Shown piece by piece: positions 24,382 to 34,798 of a stretch of 39,861 bases of DNA. The position numbers were made by a program, and so were the translations under genes. The notes under the pieces were generated by a model. It saw nothing but the letters and a program-made list of their open reading frames with translations. It was not told the DNA's origin and ran no database searches. The first letter of the stretch is position 1. Every line of letters starts with the position of its first letter. Source of the stretch: Bacteroidales bacterium (GTDB lineage Bacteria > Bacteroidota > Bacteroidia > Bacteroidales > UBA12170); contig JAQIBR010000268.1 of the NCBI GenBank assembly GCA_027858955.1, positions 1 through 39,861 on the forward strand, read 5' to 3'.

Positions 24382-24681
24382 GCAATAAAATTATTTCAAG
24401 ACCATCGAGTTCGAGTTCTGTGGGACGATGAACAAGAAAAATGGTATTTTTCCATTATTGATGTAATTGGGGTTCTTACTGAGAGGAAAAATCCTAGAAA
24501 ATATTGGAGTGTATTAAAAACAAGACTTAAAAAAGAGGGAAGTGAGTTGACTACAAATTGTAGTCAACTAAAAATGAAATCTAAGTATGGAAAATTCTAC
24601 AAAACAGATGTCGCTGATACAGAACAACTTTTAAGACTAACACAATCAACCCAAGCTGAATATAAACAAAAAAGCACCTGA
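24364..24681 (+). pseudogene. Fragment of a DinD/BRO-N family protein
   Basis: An open frame without a start codon (TAG at 24361) encodes about 105 residues, including AIKLFQDHRVRVLWDDEQ, EKWYFSIIDVIGVLT, RKYWSVLKTRL and KYGKFYKTDVADTEQLLRL, the N-terminal BRO domain of DinD-like and phage antirepressor-like proteins, which are normally much longer. The 5' end is replaced by R1-E and the 3' end stops near tRNA-His. A perfect inverted repeat, AGTTGACTACAA with its complement around one base, lies inside at 24545-24569. Confidence 0.75.
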
Positions 24682-24698
24682 ATATCAGATGCTTTTTT
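24668..24698 (-). terminator. Terminator of tRNA-His
   Basis: A 14-bp stem with one mismatch (AAAAAAGCACCTGA against TCAGATGCTTTTTT) around ATA. It is symmetric enough to work on both strands. It follows the tRNA 3' end by 6 nt. Confidence 0.75.
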
Positions 24699-24704
24699 AG
24701 TTTT

Positions 24705-24780
24705 GGGTGAAAGACGGGGCTCGAACCCGCGACCTCTGGAACCACAATCCAGCGCTCTAACCTACTGAGCTACAATCACC
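24705..24780 (-). tRNA. tRNA-His (GTG)
   Basis: A cloverleaf is readable on the minus strand: GGTGATTG acceptor start with the extra G at -1, D arm around GCTCAGTAGGTTAGAGC, anticodon arm CTGGA-TTGTGGT-TCCAG with anticodon GTG, and T arm with GGTTCGAGCC. No CCA is encoded. The acceptor stem has two T-T oppositions by eye, so the exact ends are approximate. Its 3' end faces the accessory region. Confidence 0.9.
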
Positions 24781-24949
24781 ATTTTAGGCTTACTGCCTTT
24801 AACGGATGCAAAGATACATTAATTTACAATTTTGCAAATTAATAATCGTCCTTTTTTCAAACTAAATATTCTATTATTTCAGCTATTTACCCTGAGATTG
24901 TTAACAACCTAAGCTTAGTTCATACTGATTTGATTCCTCCAAACTTAGC

Positions 24950-24979
24950 TTTGCAAAATGCAAAATTTGCTTACTTTTG
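24950..24979 (+). promoter_or_regulatory. Promoter of valS
   Basis: TTTG (24950-24953) and TACTTTTG (24972-24979) with an 18-nt gap, 25 nt before the ATG. Confidence 0.6.
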
Positions 24980-25004
24980 CCCTTCAAAATAAATTTGAAT
25001 CTAA

Positions 25005-27626
25005 ATGGAAATTCCTTCAAGATATAGTCCTCAAGAGATTGAAGAAAAATGGTATACGTTTTGGCTCGATAAAAATTATTTTCATTCCGAGCCTGATGAA
25101 CGTGAACCTTACGCTATTGTAATTCCGCCGCCTAATGTTACCGGAGTTTTACATATGGGTCATATGTTAAACAATACCATTCAAGATGTTTTGGTACGAA
25201 GGGCACGAATGCAAGGAAAAAATGCCTGCTGGGTTCCCGGAACTGATCATGCTTCAATAGCAACTGAAGCCAAAGTAGTTAATCATTTGAAAGATAAAGG
25301 TATAGATAAATCCAAATTAAGTCGTGATGAATTTTTGGAGCATGCCTGGGAATGGAAAGAAAAGCACGGTGGAATAATCTTAGAACAACTGAAAAAACTT
25401 GGTGCCAGCTGCGATTGGGAACGCACTAAATTTACAATGGATCCTGACCTCTACGATTCGGTTATTGATGTATTTATCGATTTGTATAATAAAGGTTTGA
25501 TATACCGTGGTGTTAGGATGGTTAATTGGGATCCAAAAGCCTTAACAGCACTTTCTGATGAAGAAGTAATCCATAAAGAAATAAAATCAAAACTTTATTA
25601 TATTCGCTATCAGGTTGAAGGTGAGAACGATAATTGGGTGACAATTGCAACCACTCGTCCGGAAACCATTCTTGGTGATACGGCCGTTTGTGTCCATCCC
25701 GACGATGAGCGTTTTCAACATTTAAAAGGTAAAAGAGTTTTAGTTCCTCTAATTAATCGCTCTATTCCAATTATTCAGGATGAATATGTTGATAGAGAAT
25801 TTGGCACCGGTTGCTTAAAAATAACTCCTGCTCACGATATTAACGACTATAATCTCGGATTAAAATATAGGCTGGATAGCATAGATATTTTTAACGATAA
25901 TGGAACTCTAAATGAATCGGCAGAAATTTATATTGGTAAAGACCGTTTTGTAGTACGTAGAGAAATCACCGCAGAGTTAGAAGAAAAAGGATTTTTGGTT
26001 AAAACTGAAGATTATACAAATAAAATCGGATTTTCTGAACGCACTGATGAAGTCATTGAACCAAAACTTTCATTGCAGTGGTTTATGAAAATGGAAGAAT
26101 TGGCAAAACCTGCTTTGGAAGTAATTATGAACGATAGCATTCAATTTCATCCTCCTAAAATCAAAAACACCTATAAACATTGGATGGAGAATGTAAAAGA
26201 TTGGTGTATTTCGCGCCAACTTTGGTGGGGACAACGTATTCCGGTTTATTATCTTCCTAATAATGAAATGCTTGTAGCAAAATCGCCTAATGAAGCATTA
26301 CAAAAAGCAAAAGAAACTTATCCGGAATTAAAAAACATTGAACTTTCTGATTTAAACCAAGATGAAGACGTTTTAGATACTTGGTTTTCATCATGGCTTT
26401 GGCCAATATCTGTTTTTGACGGAATCAGAAATCCCGATAATAAAGAAATCAATTATTATTATCCAACCAACGATTTAGTAACAGCTCCTGAGATTTTATT
26501 TTTCTGGGTTGCACGAATGATTATGAGTGGTTTGGAATATCGAAAAGAAATTCCCTTTAAAAATGTTTATTTCACTGGAATTGTTCGCGATAAATTAGGC
26601 AGAAAGATGTCTAAATCACTGGGTAACAGCCCCGATCCTATTAAATTAATGAACACATACGGTGCTGATGGTGTACGTGTTGGAATGCTCCTCACCTCGC
26701 CTGCCGGCAACGATTTGCCTTTTGATGAAGCTCTTTGTGAGCAGGGCAGAAATTTCAGCAATAAAATTTGGAATGCTTTGCGCTTAGTTAAAGGCTGGGA
26801 AATTGCAGAAATTGACCAACCAGAATATGCCAAAATGGGAACGCAATGGTTGGATTCAAAAATAAATGAAACCCTTATTCAAATTGAAGATCACTTCAGC
26901 AAATATCGTTTATCAGATGCTTTGATGAGTACATACCGTTTAATTTGGGACGATTTCTGTTCGAATTATCTTGAAATTATAAAACCTGCTTATCAAGCAC
27001 CGATTGATGAAAAGACTTATACTCAAACCATCATATTTTTCGAAAAGATAATGAAGATATTGCATCCGTTTATGCCTTTCCTTACTGAAGAAATTTGGCA
27101 TTTATTAGCAGATCGTGACGACAATGATAATATTATGATTGCAGAAATACCTGATGCTGACGAATTTAATACAAATTATCTTACTGATTTTGCCCTTGCT
27201 GCTGATATTGTCAATCAAATCAGAAAAGTCAGGAAGGAAAAAAATATCCCTAATAAGGAAAAACTCGAACTGTTTTACAAAGGCGACTTGAATACCAATT
27301 TTCAATCAGTAATAGTTAAACTTGGAAATCTATCAATGCTTAGACCAACTGAAGAAAAGCCCAATTCCAGTTTAGGTTTTATGGTGGATGCAACTGAATT
27401 CTTTTTACCGATTAGCGAAGCCATTGATATAGAAGCAGAAACAGCTAAGCTAAAAGATGAGTTAAAGTATCTTGAAGGCTTTTCAAAATCAATAGAGAAA
27501 AAATTATCGAACGAACGTTTTGTAAACAATGCCCCTGAAAAAGTCATTGAATTAGAGCGCAAAAAGCAGGCCGATGCAGCACAAAAGATTTCATTAATCA
27601 ACGCTCAGCTCGACAACTTACATTAA
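25005..27626 (+). CDS. valS: Valyl-tRNA synthetase
   Basis: An 873-aa class I synthetase attaching valine to tRNA-Val. The HIGH motif is HMGH (50-53) in [14 protein letters not shown], and the KMSKS motif is at 534-538 in [10 protein letters not shown]. The editing (CP1) domain includes [19 protein letters not shown]. The C-terminus has the valine-type coiled-coil arm (about 800-873). Length is usual for ValS. Monocistronic with its own promoter, next to tRNA-His. Confidence 0.98.
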   Translation: MEIPSRYSPQEIEEKWYTFWLDKNYFHSEPDEREPYAIVIPPPNVTGVLHMGHMLNNTIQDVLVRRARMQGKNACWVPGTDHASIATEAKVVNHLKDKGIDKSKLSRDEFLEHAWEWKEKHGGIILEQLKKLGASCDWERTKFTMDPDLYDSVIDVFIDLYNKGLIYRGVRMVNWDPKALTALSDEEVIHKEIKSKLYYIRYQVEGENDNWVTIATTRPETILGDTAVCVHPDDERFQHLKGKRVLVPLINRSIPIIQDEYVDREFGTGCLKITPAHDINDYNLGLKYRLDSIDIFNDNGTLNESAEIYIGKDRFVVRREITAELEEKGFLVKTEDYTNKIGFSERTDEVIEPKLSLQWFMKMEELAKPALEVIMNDSIQFHPPKIKNTYKHWMENVKDWCISRQLWWGQRIPVYYLPNNEMLVAKSPNEALQKAKETYPELKNIELSDLNQDEDVLDTWFSSWLWPISVFDGIRNPDNKEINYYYPTNDLVTAPEILFFWVARMIMSGLEYRKEIPFKNVYFTGIVRDKLGRKMSKSLGNSPDPIKLMNTYGADGVRVGMLLTSPAGNDLPFDEALCEQGRNFSNKIWNALRLVKGWEIAEIDQPEYAKMGTQWLDSKINETLIQIEDHFSKYRLSDALMSTYRLIWDDFCSNYLEIIKPAYQAPIDEKTYTQTIIFFEKIMKILHPFMPFLTEEIWHLLADRDDNDNIMIAEIPDADEFNTNYLTDFALAADIVNQIRKVRKEKNIPNKEKLELFYKGDLNTNFQSVIVKLGNLSMLRPTEEKPNSSLGFMVDATEFFLPISEAIDIEAETAKLKDELKYLEGFSKSIEKKLSNERFVNNAPEKVIELERKKQADAAQKISLINAQLDNLH

Positions 27627-27858
27627 AAACTTCAACAATCTTTCAAAACACCATATTTCCCATTTCATACAATTGATATTAGAATTGTAATTATCTTCTG
27701 ATTTATAAGTATTTACAATAAATATTATTTGATTTTAAGTGCGGATGAGAAATTAATTGAAGGAAGCTATTAACAATTTTTCAACAGTTAATATACCTTA
27801 AATTATTTTTTGTAGCTTAGCCCACTAAACTTTAAAAAAGCAATCAAAACTAAAAATT

Positions 27859-30405
27859 ATGAGAAATTTTTTACAAAAAATGACTCTTGTCGTAGCTCTT
27901 ACCTTTTTTATGGGAACAGCAATGGCTCAAGGGTTTGTTAAAGGTACAGTTGTAGACGCTGACAATAACGAAACTCTTCTTGGAGCTTCGGTAGTTGTAG
28001 AAGGAACTACAACCGGTGTATCAACTGGATTATCAGGAACTTTCAACTTTGAAGTCCCAGCAGGAACACATACAATTGTTGTTCAATTTGTTGGTTTTCT
28101 TAATCAAGAATTTGAAGTAAATGTACAAGAAGGTCAAACAGTTGACTTAGGTACAATTGCATTGGCAGGAAGTCAAGTTGGATTGGACGAAGTAAGTGTT
28201 TTTGCTTCCTTAGCAATTGATCGAAAAACTCCTGTTGCTATCTCATCAATCAGTTCCCGACTAATTGAAGACAAGCTGGGTTCTCAAGAATTCCCGGAAA
28301 TTTTGAAATCAACACCCGGCGTATATGCTACAAAATCAGGGGGTGGTTTTGGCGACGGTAGAGTTAATCTTAGAGGTTTTAACTCTGAAAATGTCGCTGT
28401 TATGATAAATGGTGTACCTGTAAACGATATGGAAAACGGTAGAGTTTATTGGTCAAATTGGGCAGGTTTATCAGATGTTACTCGCACTATGCAGGTACAG
28501 CGTGGCCTTGGAGCTTCAAAAGTGGCTGTACCCTCAATTGGTGGTACTATAAACATTGTTTCTAAAACTACTGATATTGAAGAAGGTGGAAGTATCTCTA
28601 CCACAGTAGGTAATGATGGTTACCAAAAAATCGGAGCAACTGTATCTACAGGATTATTGTCTAATGGATGGGCTGCAACTGTTTCTGTTGCAAAAACAAC
28701 AGGAGAAGGATATGTAGATGGAACTGAATTTGACGGATATAATTACTTCCTGAATATCTCAAAAAACCTTGGCGCAAGTCATAGAATTTCATTCACTTCT
28801 TTTGGTGCCCCTCAAAGACACGGACAGAGACAAAATCCTCATTTAATTGAAACATACAGAAATGCTGAAAGCGGAAATAAATTTAACTCCGATTGGGGTA
28901 TGAGAGGAGGACAAGTAGTTCACATAGAAGATAATTTCTATCACAAATCTCAAACATCTCTTAACCATTATTGGACAATAAGTGATAAATCAACTTTGTC
29001 AACAGCATTTTATGCTTCCTTCGGTACCGGTGGTGGTGGCGGTAGAGGCGGCGACAATGCTTTATTCGATGTTAGGTTAGGTAATTTTGACCAACCAATG
29101 GATATTGATAATATTGTAAATACCAACATTGCAAATGGTGCTATGGGTGCAGTAGCTTGGCAAAGAGCATCCAGAAACGACCATAACTGGTTTGGAGTGC
29201 TTTCTACATTTAATACTGAATTAGGCGAACACTTGGATTTTACAGCCGGTCTTGACGTAAGAACATATACAGCGCAACACTTTTATGAAGTAACAGATTT
29301 ATTGGGAGCTTCTTATATTTATAATGATGACGATATAAACAATCCTAATGCAGTACTTCGAGTTGGAGATAAATACAATTATAACAACGATGGAAATGTT
29401 GGATGGCAGGGTTTATTTACGCAAGTAGAGTATGATAAAAATAATCTGGCTGCTTTTGTATCTGCATCTTTTTCTAACACATCTTACCAAAGAGTTGACT
29501 ATTTTCAGTACCTTGATTCTGATCCAATGCAAACAACAGACAAATACAATTTTGGCGGATTTAGCATAAAAAGTGGTGCAAATTATAACCTTACGGATAA
29601 TCATAATGTCTTCGCTAATATTGGTTATTTTGAGAAAGCTGCCGGTTTTGATGCTGTTTTCCAAGGGTATGATAATGAGCACATTAATTTAGAAGCAGTT
29701 AACCAAAAAATATTCAGTGTAGAATTAGGATATGGATTTAGAGGTGAAAAATTAGCCGCCAACTTAAATGTTTATAATACAAAATGGAACGACAGAACTG
29801 TTACACGTTATTCTAATATTGGGGGTATTGCATATTTTGCTAACTTAATAGGAGTAAACGCTCTGCACCAAGGTGTTGAGCTCGATTTTACTTATAAAGT
29901 TTCCAAAAAATTATCTACTATGGGAATGCTTTCTGTAGGTGACTGGAGATGGGATAATAACATAGAGAATGTACAAATTTACAATGAGGATCAAGAACCT
30001 ATTGGTAGTCCTTTTAACTTATTTATTGAAGATGTAAAAGTGTCTAATGCTGCACAAACTACAGCAGCAGTTGGATTCAACTATCAAGTTATGCCACAAA
30101 CTAATTTTACTGTTGATTTTAATTATTTTGCAGATTTATATGCAGATTATAGTCCCGACAGCAGAACAGAGCCAGATTTAGCACAACCATGGAAAATACC
30201 GGCATTTAGTACAGTTGATGCCAGTATAAGATATGGATTCGATTTTGGTGGTTTTGATGCTGTACTTATAGCAAGAATGAATAATGTTTTTGACACTGAG
30301 TATATTGCTGATGCAAGAGACGGTTCAGCAAGCAATGCTGCTACAGCATTAGTTTGGTACGGATTTGGAAGAACTTTCAATGTTAGTGCAAAAATTAATT
30401 TTTAA
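27859..30405 (+). CDS. TonB-dependent outer-membrane receptor
   Basis: An 848-aa protein. A signal peptide (1-23, ending AMAQ) is followed by a CarboxypepD_reg-like domain (about 25-110), a plug domain (about 120-240; VNLRGFNSENVAVMINGVPV, GGTINIVSK) and a 22-strand-type beta barrel ending in a terminal phenylalanine (AKINF). It would import an unknown large or scarce nutrient with energy from TonB. The downstream gene encodes a lipoprotein that does not look like SusD. About 230 bp upstream lacks a clear promoter box; TATTTTTTG at 27804 is off by one base in spacing. Confidence 0.92.
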   Translation: MRNFLQKMTLVVALTFFMGTAMAQGFVKGTVVDADNNETLLGASVVVEGTTTGVSTGLSGTFNFEVPAGTHTIVVQFVGFLNQEFEVNVQEGQTVDLGTIALAGSQVGLDEVSVFASLAIDRKTPVAISSISSRLIEDKLGSQEFPEILKSTPGVYATKSGGGFGDGRVNLRGFNSENVAVMINGVPVNDMENGRVYWSNWAGLSDVTRTMQVQRGLGASKVAVPSIGGTINIVSKTTDIEEGGSISTTVGNDGYQKIGATVSTGLLSNGWAATVSVAKTTGEGYVDGTEFDGYNYFLNISKNLGASHRISFTSFGAPQRHGQRQNPHLIETYRNAESGNKFNSDWGMRGGQVVHIEDNFYHKSQTSLNHYWTISDKSTLSTAFYASFGTGGGGGRGGDNALFDVRLGNFDQPMDIDNIVNTNIANGAMGAVAWQRASRNDHNWFGVLSTFNTELGEHLDFTAGLDVRTYTAQHFYEVTDLLGASYIYNDDDINNPNAVLRVGDKYNYNNDGNVGWQGLFTQVEYDKNNLAAFVSASFSNTSYQRVDYFQYLDSDPMQTTDKYNFGGFSIKSGANYNLTDNHNVFANIGYFEKAAGFDAVFQGYDNEHINLEAVNQKIFSVELGYGFRGEKLAANLNVYNTKWNDRTVTRYSNIGGIAYFANLIGVNALHQGVELDFTYKVSKKLSTMGMLSVGDWRWDNNIENVQIYNEDQEPIGSPFNLFIEDVKVSNAAQTTAAVGFNYQVMPQTNFTVDFNYFADLYADYSPDSRTEPDLAQPWKIPAFSTVDASIRYGFDFGGFDAVLIARMNNVFDTEYIADARDGSASNAATALVWYGFGRTFNVSAKINF

Positions 30406-30424
30406 TTAAAAATAGATTATTACT

Positions 30425-32038
30425 ATGAAAAAAATTATATATTTATTTGCGGTTGTAGGTTTGATTTTTACATCAGCCTGTACACCAATGGAAGATATCC
30501 ATACCGAGATTGACGCCATCGTTAACCCCATAGTCGGGGACGCGACATTCACACTTACCGATGAGGATTACGATGCTTTAGATTTAGGTTATGGTAGCTT
30601 TAGCAATCTTAATGATGCTAAAACATTGCTCCCTCCATACTTAAAAGACAAATACCCAGTATGGGGAAAGAATTCATCAGCTTTAGTAGGTTTCAAATTA
30701 TATGTTGGAAATGCTCCTGGTGTTAGTGATTATACTTATTCTGATAGTTACCAATTAGTGGATGAAGATTACGCTGATGCAGGAGCTGATGCTTCTATCT
30801 ATAATGTTTTCACTGCTACTTCTCCCGCGAGCAGAAATCTACCAGCTATTTTAGCAGCTAGGATTGATGCTCCTGCAAGTGGGGATATCATATTGGCTGA
30901 GTATAAATATGCCGATGAGCCTAGTGATCCTTCTGTAATTCATAATATGGTGTCTGAAGATTATATGCTTATTGTTGATCGCGTAGCAAATCATACTGAT
31001 CCTGCTGTGAGTAGCTTAGTAAGTTCTTATGGAGATAGTGAATTATATACTGGTGCAGGTGCCTACTATTCCAACTTCGATACAAGACTTTACAAACGTG
31101 AAGGTCAAGCCGACTACGATGCACTTACCACTGAAGAAGAACAAATCGCTTTTGTTAATGAAAGAGTGCAAGTTGGAATTGTGTGGTTTTTAAAAGATAA
31201 ATTTCCAAATGCCGTTCCTGAAATAAATGGCCAAACAGTATACTATTCTATAACTTATCTTACATATAATGGAGAGAATATTACTTATACTGTTATCTAT
31301 AAATGTACCGCTGCTGGTGCCGATCCAGAATTTGAATTAGTTGAAGAATCAGGAGTAGATGTTGAATATCAAGCTTCTACAATAACTGAAAATCGAGGCG
31401 ATTTCTATACATATACAGGTTCTGAGTGGAAACAAAGTTCTAATGTAATTTTCTTAAGCTCTGGCGATTTTGATTCTATGGGCGAAGCTTATGGTCAACC
31501 TGGATACTATAATAATTTTGGTAGCTCTATTTCACCTGACGGTTATGTACCAACATTCTTAAACATTAATTATCCTTATGCTCTGGATGATGATGAATTA
31601 TTTGTTATTTATGATTATTATTCAAGTTCAAGCGGAGCTCAGTTAAGAGGAAATCTATATACTGTAGTTGATGGTGGCTGGAATGGATACCAATCTACTA
31701 TTAGTACTACATTACAATTTGGACACGACGGCAATGTATGGGTACCAGATAATACAATTAAATATACATTAGGTGCTGCTGATTATAGTTATATTGTAGA
31801 CGCTTTTAGTGCTACTTATCCTGCAGAAACTGGTAATATGGACAGCTATGGAAACTTTAATATGTTCTCATGGACTGACGATATGGTTTTAGAAGTCATT
31901 GGAGCCGTTATATTAAATAACTTCCCGGGAATGTCAGACGGACAAAAATTTAATGCTACATTCTCAGTATATGATGGTTCAACACACGATGTTACTTTAT
32001 ATATTGTATTACAAGGTGGAGTTTATGTTAATCAGTAA
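30425..32038 (+). CDS. Surface lipoprotein paired with the TonB receptor
   Basis: A 537-aa protein with lipobox FTSA-C19. The mature part is strongly acidic and rich in Y, D and S, with a roughly repeated unit: FTLTDEDYDALDLGYGSFSN near the start and YTLGAADYSYIVDAFSATY near the end, which suggests duplicated domains. No SusD signature is visible and no family is recognised. It follows the receptor by 19 nt and ends at a strong terminator, so the two form an operon and probably act as a ligand-capture and import pair. Confidence 0.8.
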   Translation: MKKIIYLFAVVGLIFTSACTPMEDIHTEIDAIVNPIVGDATFTLTDEDYDALDLGYGSFSNLNDAKTLLPPYLKDKYPVWGKNSSALVGFKLYVGNAPGVSDYTYSDSYQLVDEDYADAGADASIYNVFTATSPASRNLPAILAARIDAPASGDIILAEYKYADEPSDPSVIHNMVSEDYMLIVDRVANHTDPAVSSLVSSYGDSELYTGAGAYYSNFDTRLYKREGQADYDALTTEEEQIAFVNERVQVGIVWFLKDKFPNAVPEINGQTVYYSITYLTYNGENITYTVIYKCTAAGADPEFELVEESGVDVEYQASTITENRGDFYTYTGSEWKQSSNVIFLSSGDFDSMGEAYGQPGYYNNFGSSISPDGYVPTFLNINYPYALDDDELFVIYDYYSSSSGAQLRGNLYTVVDGGWNGYQSTISTTLQFGHDGNVWVPDNTIKYTLGAADYSYIVDAFSATYPAETGNMDSYGNFNMFSWTDDMVLEVIGAVILNNFPGMSDGQKFNATFSVYDGSTHDVTLYIVLQGGVYVNQ

Positions 32039-32061
32039 ATACTGATAAAACTTAAAGCTTT

Positions 32062-32095
32062 AAAAAAACCGCTCCAAAATTGGAGCGGTTTTTTT
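32062..32095 (+). terminator. Strong terminator of the TonB receptor operon
   Basis: A 16-bp perfect stem, AAAAAAACCGCTCCAA against TTGGAGCGGTTTTTTT, around AA, with a T run. Confidence 0.92.
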
Positions 32096-32149
32096 ATTCC
32101 TACTTTTTTCGATCCACATTAATAAATATTCTCTACTAAGAATTTTATC

Positions 32150-32157
32150 TACTTTTG
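32150..32157 (+). promoter_or_regulatory. -7 box of the pyrophosphatase/phosphodiesterase gene
   Basis: TACTTTTG lies 16 nt before the ATG at 32174. Confidence 0.5.
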
Positions 32158-32173
32158 TACAAATGCAAAAATC

Positions 32174-33394
32174 ATGAGAAAGTTTACATTCCTTCTTGCT
32201 GCTCTAACAATATTACTTAGCTCTTGTAATTACACAAAAAATACGAGTAAAAATAATGATCAGCCTTATTTAGTAGTTCTGTCACTAGACGGATTTCGCT
32301 GGGATTATGCCGATTCTGTTAATACCCCAAACTTAGATAAAATTGCCAAAATGGGTGTGAAAGCTAAAAGCATGCAAGCATCCTTCCCAACAAAAACATT
32401 TCCAAATCATTATGCTATTGCAACCGGTCTTTATCCTAATAATAATGGAATCGTTAATAATACGTTTGTTGATCTGGAAAGAGACTTAGTATATTCTATC
32501 AGAAATCGCAATGCAGTTGAAGATGGTGAATTCTACGACGGAGAACCTATTTGGAATACCGCAGAAAAACAAAATGTTAAAGCAGCTACATTCTACTGGG
32601 TTGGCTCAGAAGCAGATATACAAAATATGCGACCCACTATTTGGAAACCCTATGAGCATAACTTTCCATTTGAACAAAGAATTGATACAGTAATAAGTTG
32701 GTTAGAACGTCCCAATGACAAAAGGCCTCATTTAATTATGTGGTATATGCACGAACCTGATTTAGCTGGCCATAAGTTTGGACCTCATTCAGATGAAACT
32801 AATTTAAAAGTTGCATACCTCGATAGTTTAGTTGGTGTTTTTATGGATAAACTCAGTCAAATTCCAATCGCTAAAAGCGTAAATGTGATTGTATTATCCG
32901 ACCATGGAATGGGAAGTATTTCGGATGATAAACAAGTGTATCTTGATAAAATACTGAAACCTGAATGGACTACTAATATAGTCGGCAGTAATCCTTTTTA
33001 TAATATTAAAGCTACCGATGGCTCCATAGATTCCATTCTTTATGTACTTGGAAAAACAAAAGGCATAACATCATACAAAATTTCTGATATTCCTAAAAGA
33101 TTACATTATGGTGCTAATCCACGAACATTAGATATAATTGCAGTAGCCGACAGTTCGTACAGCTTGTTTAATAAGTCTGGTAGAAAATACTCAAGTAATG
33201 GAACTCATGGCTATGACAACAGGAATACGGATATGGATGCTATCTATTATGCATACGGGCCCGCCTTTAAAGAAAATTACGAAAAAGAGCGCTTTATAAA
33301 TGTATCGCTTTATCCTTTATTCTGCAAGATACTTGGACTAAATGAAGCTCCAAACGATGGAGACTTAAGCGAAGTTATTGATATGCTTAAATAA
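32174..33394 (+). CDS. Ectonucleotide pyrophosphatase/phosphodiesterase-like lipoprotein
   Basis: A 406-aa member of the alkaline phosphatase superfamily, NPP type. Lipobox LLSS-C18. The first metal ligand is in LSLDGFRWDY (D39), and the catalytic threonine is T75 in FPTKTFPNHY, the NPP signature. Further metal ligands lie in DLAGHKFGPHS, LSDHGMGS and SNGTHGYDN. It would hydrolyse nucleotide or other phosphodiester/pyrophosphate substrates in the periplasm or at the surface. Monocistronic. Confidence 0.92.
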   Translation: MRKFTFLLAALTILLSSCNYTKNTSKNNDQPYLVVLSLDGFRWDYADSVNTPNLDKIAKMGVKAKSMQASFPTKTFPNHYAIATGLYPNNNGIVNNTFVDLERDLVYSIRNRNAVEDGEFYDGEPIWNTAEKQNVKAATFYWVGSEADIQNMRPTIWKPYEHNFPFEQRIDTVISWLERPNDKRPHLIMWYMHEPDLAGHKFGPHSDETNLKVAYLDSLVGVFMDKLSQIPIAKSVNVIVLSDHGMGSISDDKQVYLDKILKPEWTTNIVGSNPFYNIKATDGSIDSILYVLGKTKGITSYKISDIPKRLHYGANPRTLDIIAVADSSYSLFNKSGRKYSSNGTHGYDNRNTDMDAIYYAYGPAFKENYEKERFINVSLYPLFCKILGLNEAPNDGDLSEVIDMLK

Positions 33395-33526
33395 TTTTTC
33401 CAATTCTTCTTTTTTCAATTTCTAAAGTTTTAAACAATTAATCCTTGATAACTAGCTTGTTAGTCTTCTATATTGTTTTATATTTTCTTTACTTTTACGA
33501 TATAAAATATGCATTAGTAATAAATT

Positions 33527-33555
33527 TTTGATTTAGAAATATTTTACTACTTTTG
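33527..33555 (+). promoter_or_regulatory. Promoter of the M23 peptidase gene
   Basis: TTTG (33527-33530) and TACTTTTG (33548-33555) with a 17-nt gap, 25 nt before the ATG. Confidence 0.6.
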
Positions 33556-33580
33556 CACCCCGATTTTAAAAACCGGATTT

Positions 33581-34525
33581 ATGCTTAAAAAACAAGATAT
33601 TAAAAACAAAAAATCTTTAAAACTCGAGCAAGCTCACGCAGGTCGAATTAGTAAAGTAAAAAAATATATTCTTATACCTTTACAGGTTGTGATACTTGCA
33701 GTTATTCTTTCAGTTACTTCTTCCTTAGTGTTCGAAACTCCTGAAGAATACGCACTTAAGATGGAAAATGCAAGACACATCAGAAATTTAGACTTAATTA
33801 ATGCTGAATTAGACAATTTAAAATCTACTTTATCTGAGATTCAAGATAAAGACGATAATTTATACCGCTTAGTATTAGGTGTTGATCTTCTTGCTGAAGA
33901 GATGCGGTCTGCAGGTATTGGTGGAACATCAGATAATAGAAATACAGATGCTATACCTTCTGATCCAAAATTAAGCGATTATCGTGATGAATTTAGCCAA
34001 TTGAATGCCAAATTTAAGGTTCAGTCAGTGTCATTCGATGAATTAACAACCTTAGCAACTGATAATATAAATAGATTGCAGCACCAGCCTTCAATTTATC
34101 CTATTGCTCCAAAAGATTTAATTCGTTATGCTTCGAGCTTTGGGTATCGAACACACCCAATTTTTAAAATCCGCAAATTTCATAAAGGAATAGATCTAAC
34201 AGCATTAAAGGGCAGTCCGATATATTCAACCGCCAAAGGAATAGTAATTGTTGCAAATAATTATCACGATGGTTACGGCAATAAAGTAGTAATAGACCAC
34301 GGTTTTGGCTATAAAACAGTTTATGCTCATTTACATAAAATCCAAGTAATAGTTGGTCAGGAAATGATCTTAGGTGGTTTGATTGGCCAAGTTGGGAATA
34401 CTGGCATTAGTGTTTCTCCTCACTTACATTATGAAGTTCGTTTGGACGATAAACCAATAAATCCTTTAAACTTCATTTATAAGGACATTTCTGCAGAAGA
34501 ATATCAACTTATTACACAGCTATAA
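33581..34525 (+). CDS. M23-family peptidoglycan endopeptidase
   Basis: A 314-aa protein with a basic N-terminus, one membrane helix (about 29-50), a helical linker (about 60-160) and a C-terminal LytM/M23 domain (about 180-300). The zinc site is complete: H201-x3-D205 (HKGID) and H281-x-H283 (HLHYE). It would cut peptide crosslinks of the cell wall, anchored in the inner membrane and facing the periplasm. Such proteins may also act as activators, but an intact site suggests an active enzyme. Confidence 0.92.
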   Translation: MLKKQDIKNKKSLKLEQAHAGRISKVKKYILIPLQVVILAVILSVTSSLVFETPEEYALKMENARHIRNLDLINAELDNLKSTLSEIQDKDDNLYRLVLGVDLLAEEMRSAGIGGTSDNRNTDAIPSDPKLSDYRDEFSQLNAKFKVQSVSFDELTTLATDNINRLQHQPSIYPIAPKDLIRYASSFGYRTHPIFKIRKFHKGIDLTALKGSPIYSTAKGIVIVANNYHDGYGNKVVIDHGFGYKTVYAHLHKIQVIVGQEMILGGLIGQVGNTGISVSPHLHYEVRLDDKPINPLNFIYKDISAEEYQLITQL

Positions 34526-34560
34526 ATCTTTGCTATTCTGCAAATATGGCAATATGTTTA

Positions 34561-34742
34561 GAAACTGTCTAAATTTTAATTGAACTTGTTATTAATTGGA
34601 TTATATCTTAAATTAATTGGTGAAATTTAGTGCTTTAGTGTTTTGGTGGCATAATTTTTCTCGCCACCAATGCACAAATACACCAAAACCCACCAAAATT
34701 AATAATGTACAAAATTCATAAAAAAGAATTTTAGACAGTTTC
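34561..34742. mobile_element. MITE-like element with TIRs GAAACTGTCTAAA and TTA target duplication
   Basis: 182 bp. The perfect 13-bp inverted ends GAAACTGTCTAAA extend with few mismatches. It is flanked on both sides by TTA (34558-34560 and 34743-34745), a 3-bp duplication of TNA form. Inside, GGTGGC pairs with GCCACC near the middle. Non-coding. The end ACTGTCTAAA is shared with the R1 repeats. Confidence 0.72.
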
Positions 34743-34798
34743 TTAGTGTGCTGATGAAATATAAATACATTCATATAAATACTTTATAAAATTATAAA

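Noticed and set aside
30425-32038. SusD family assignment for the lipoprotein after the TonB receptor
   Set aside because: No SusD/RagB motifs or helical TPR-like pattern; composition is beta-rich and acidic.
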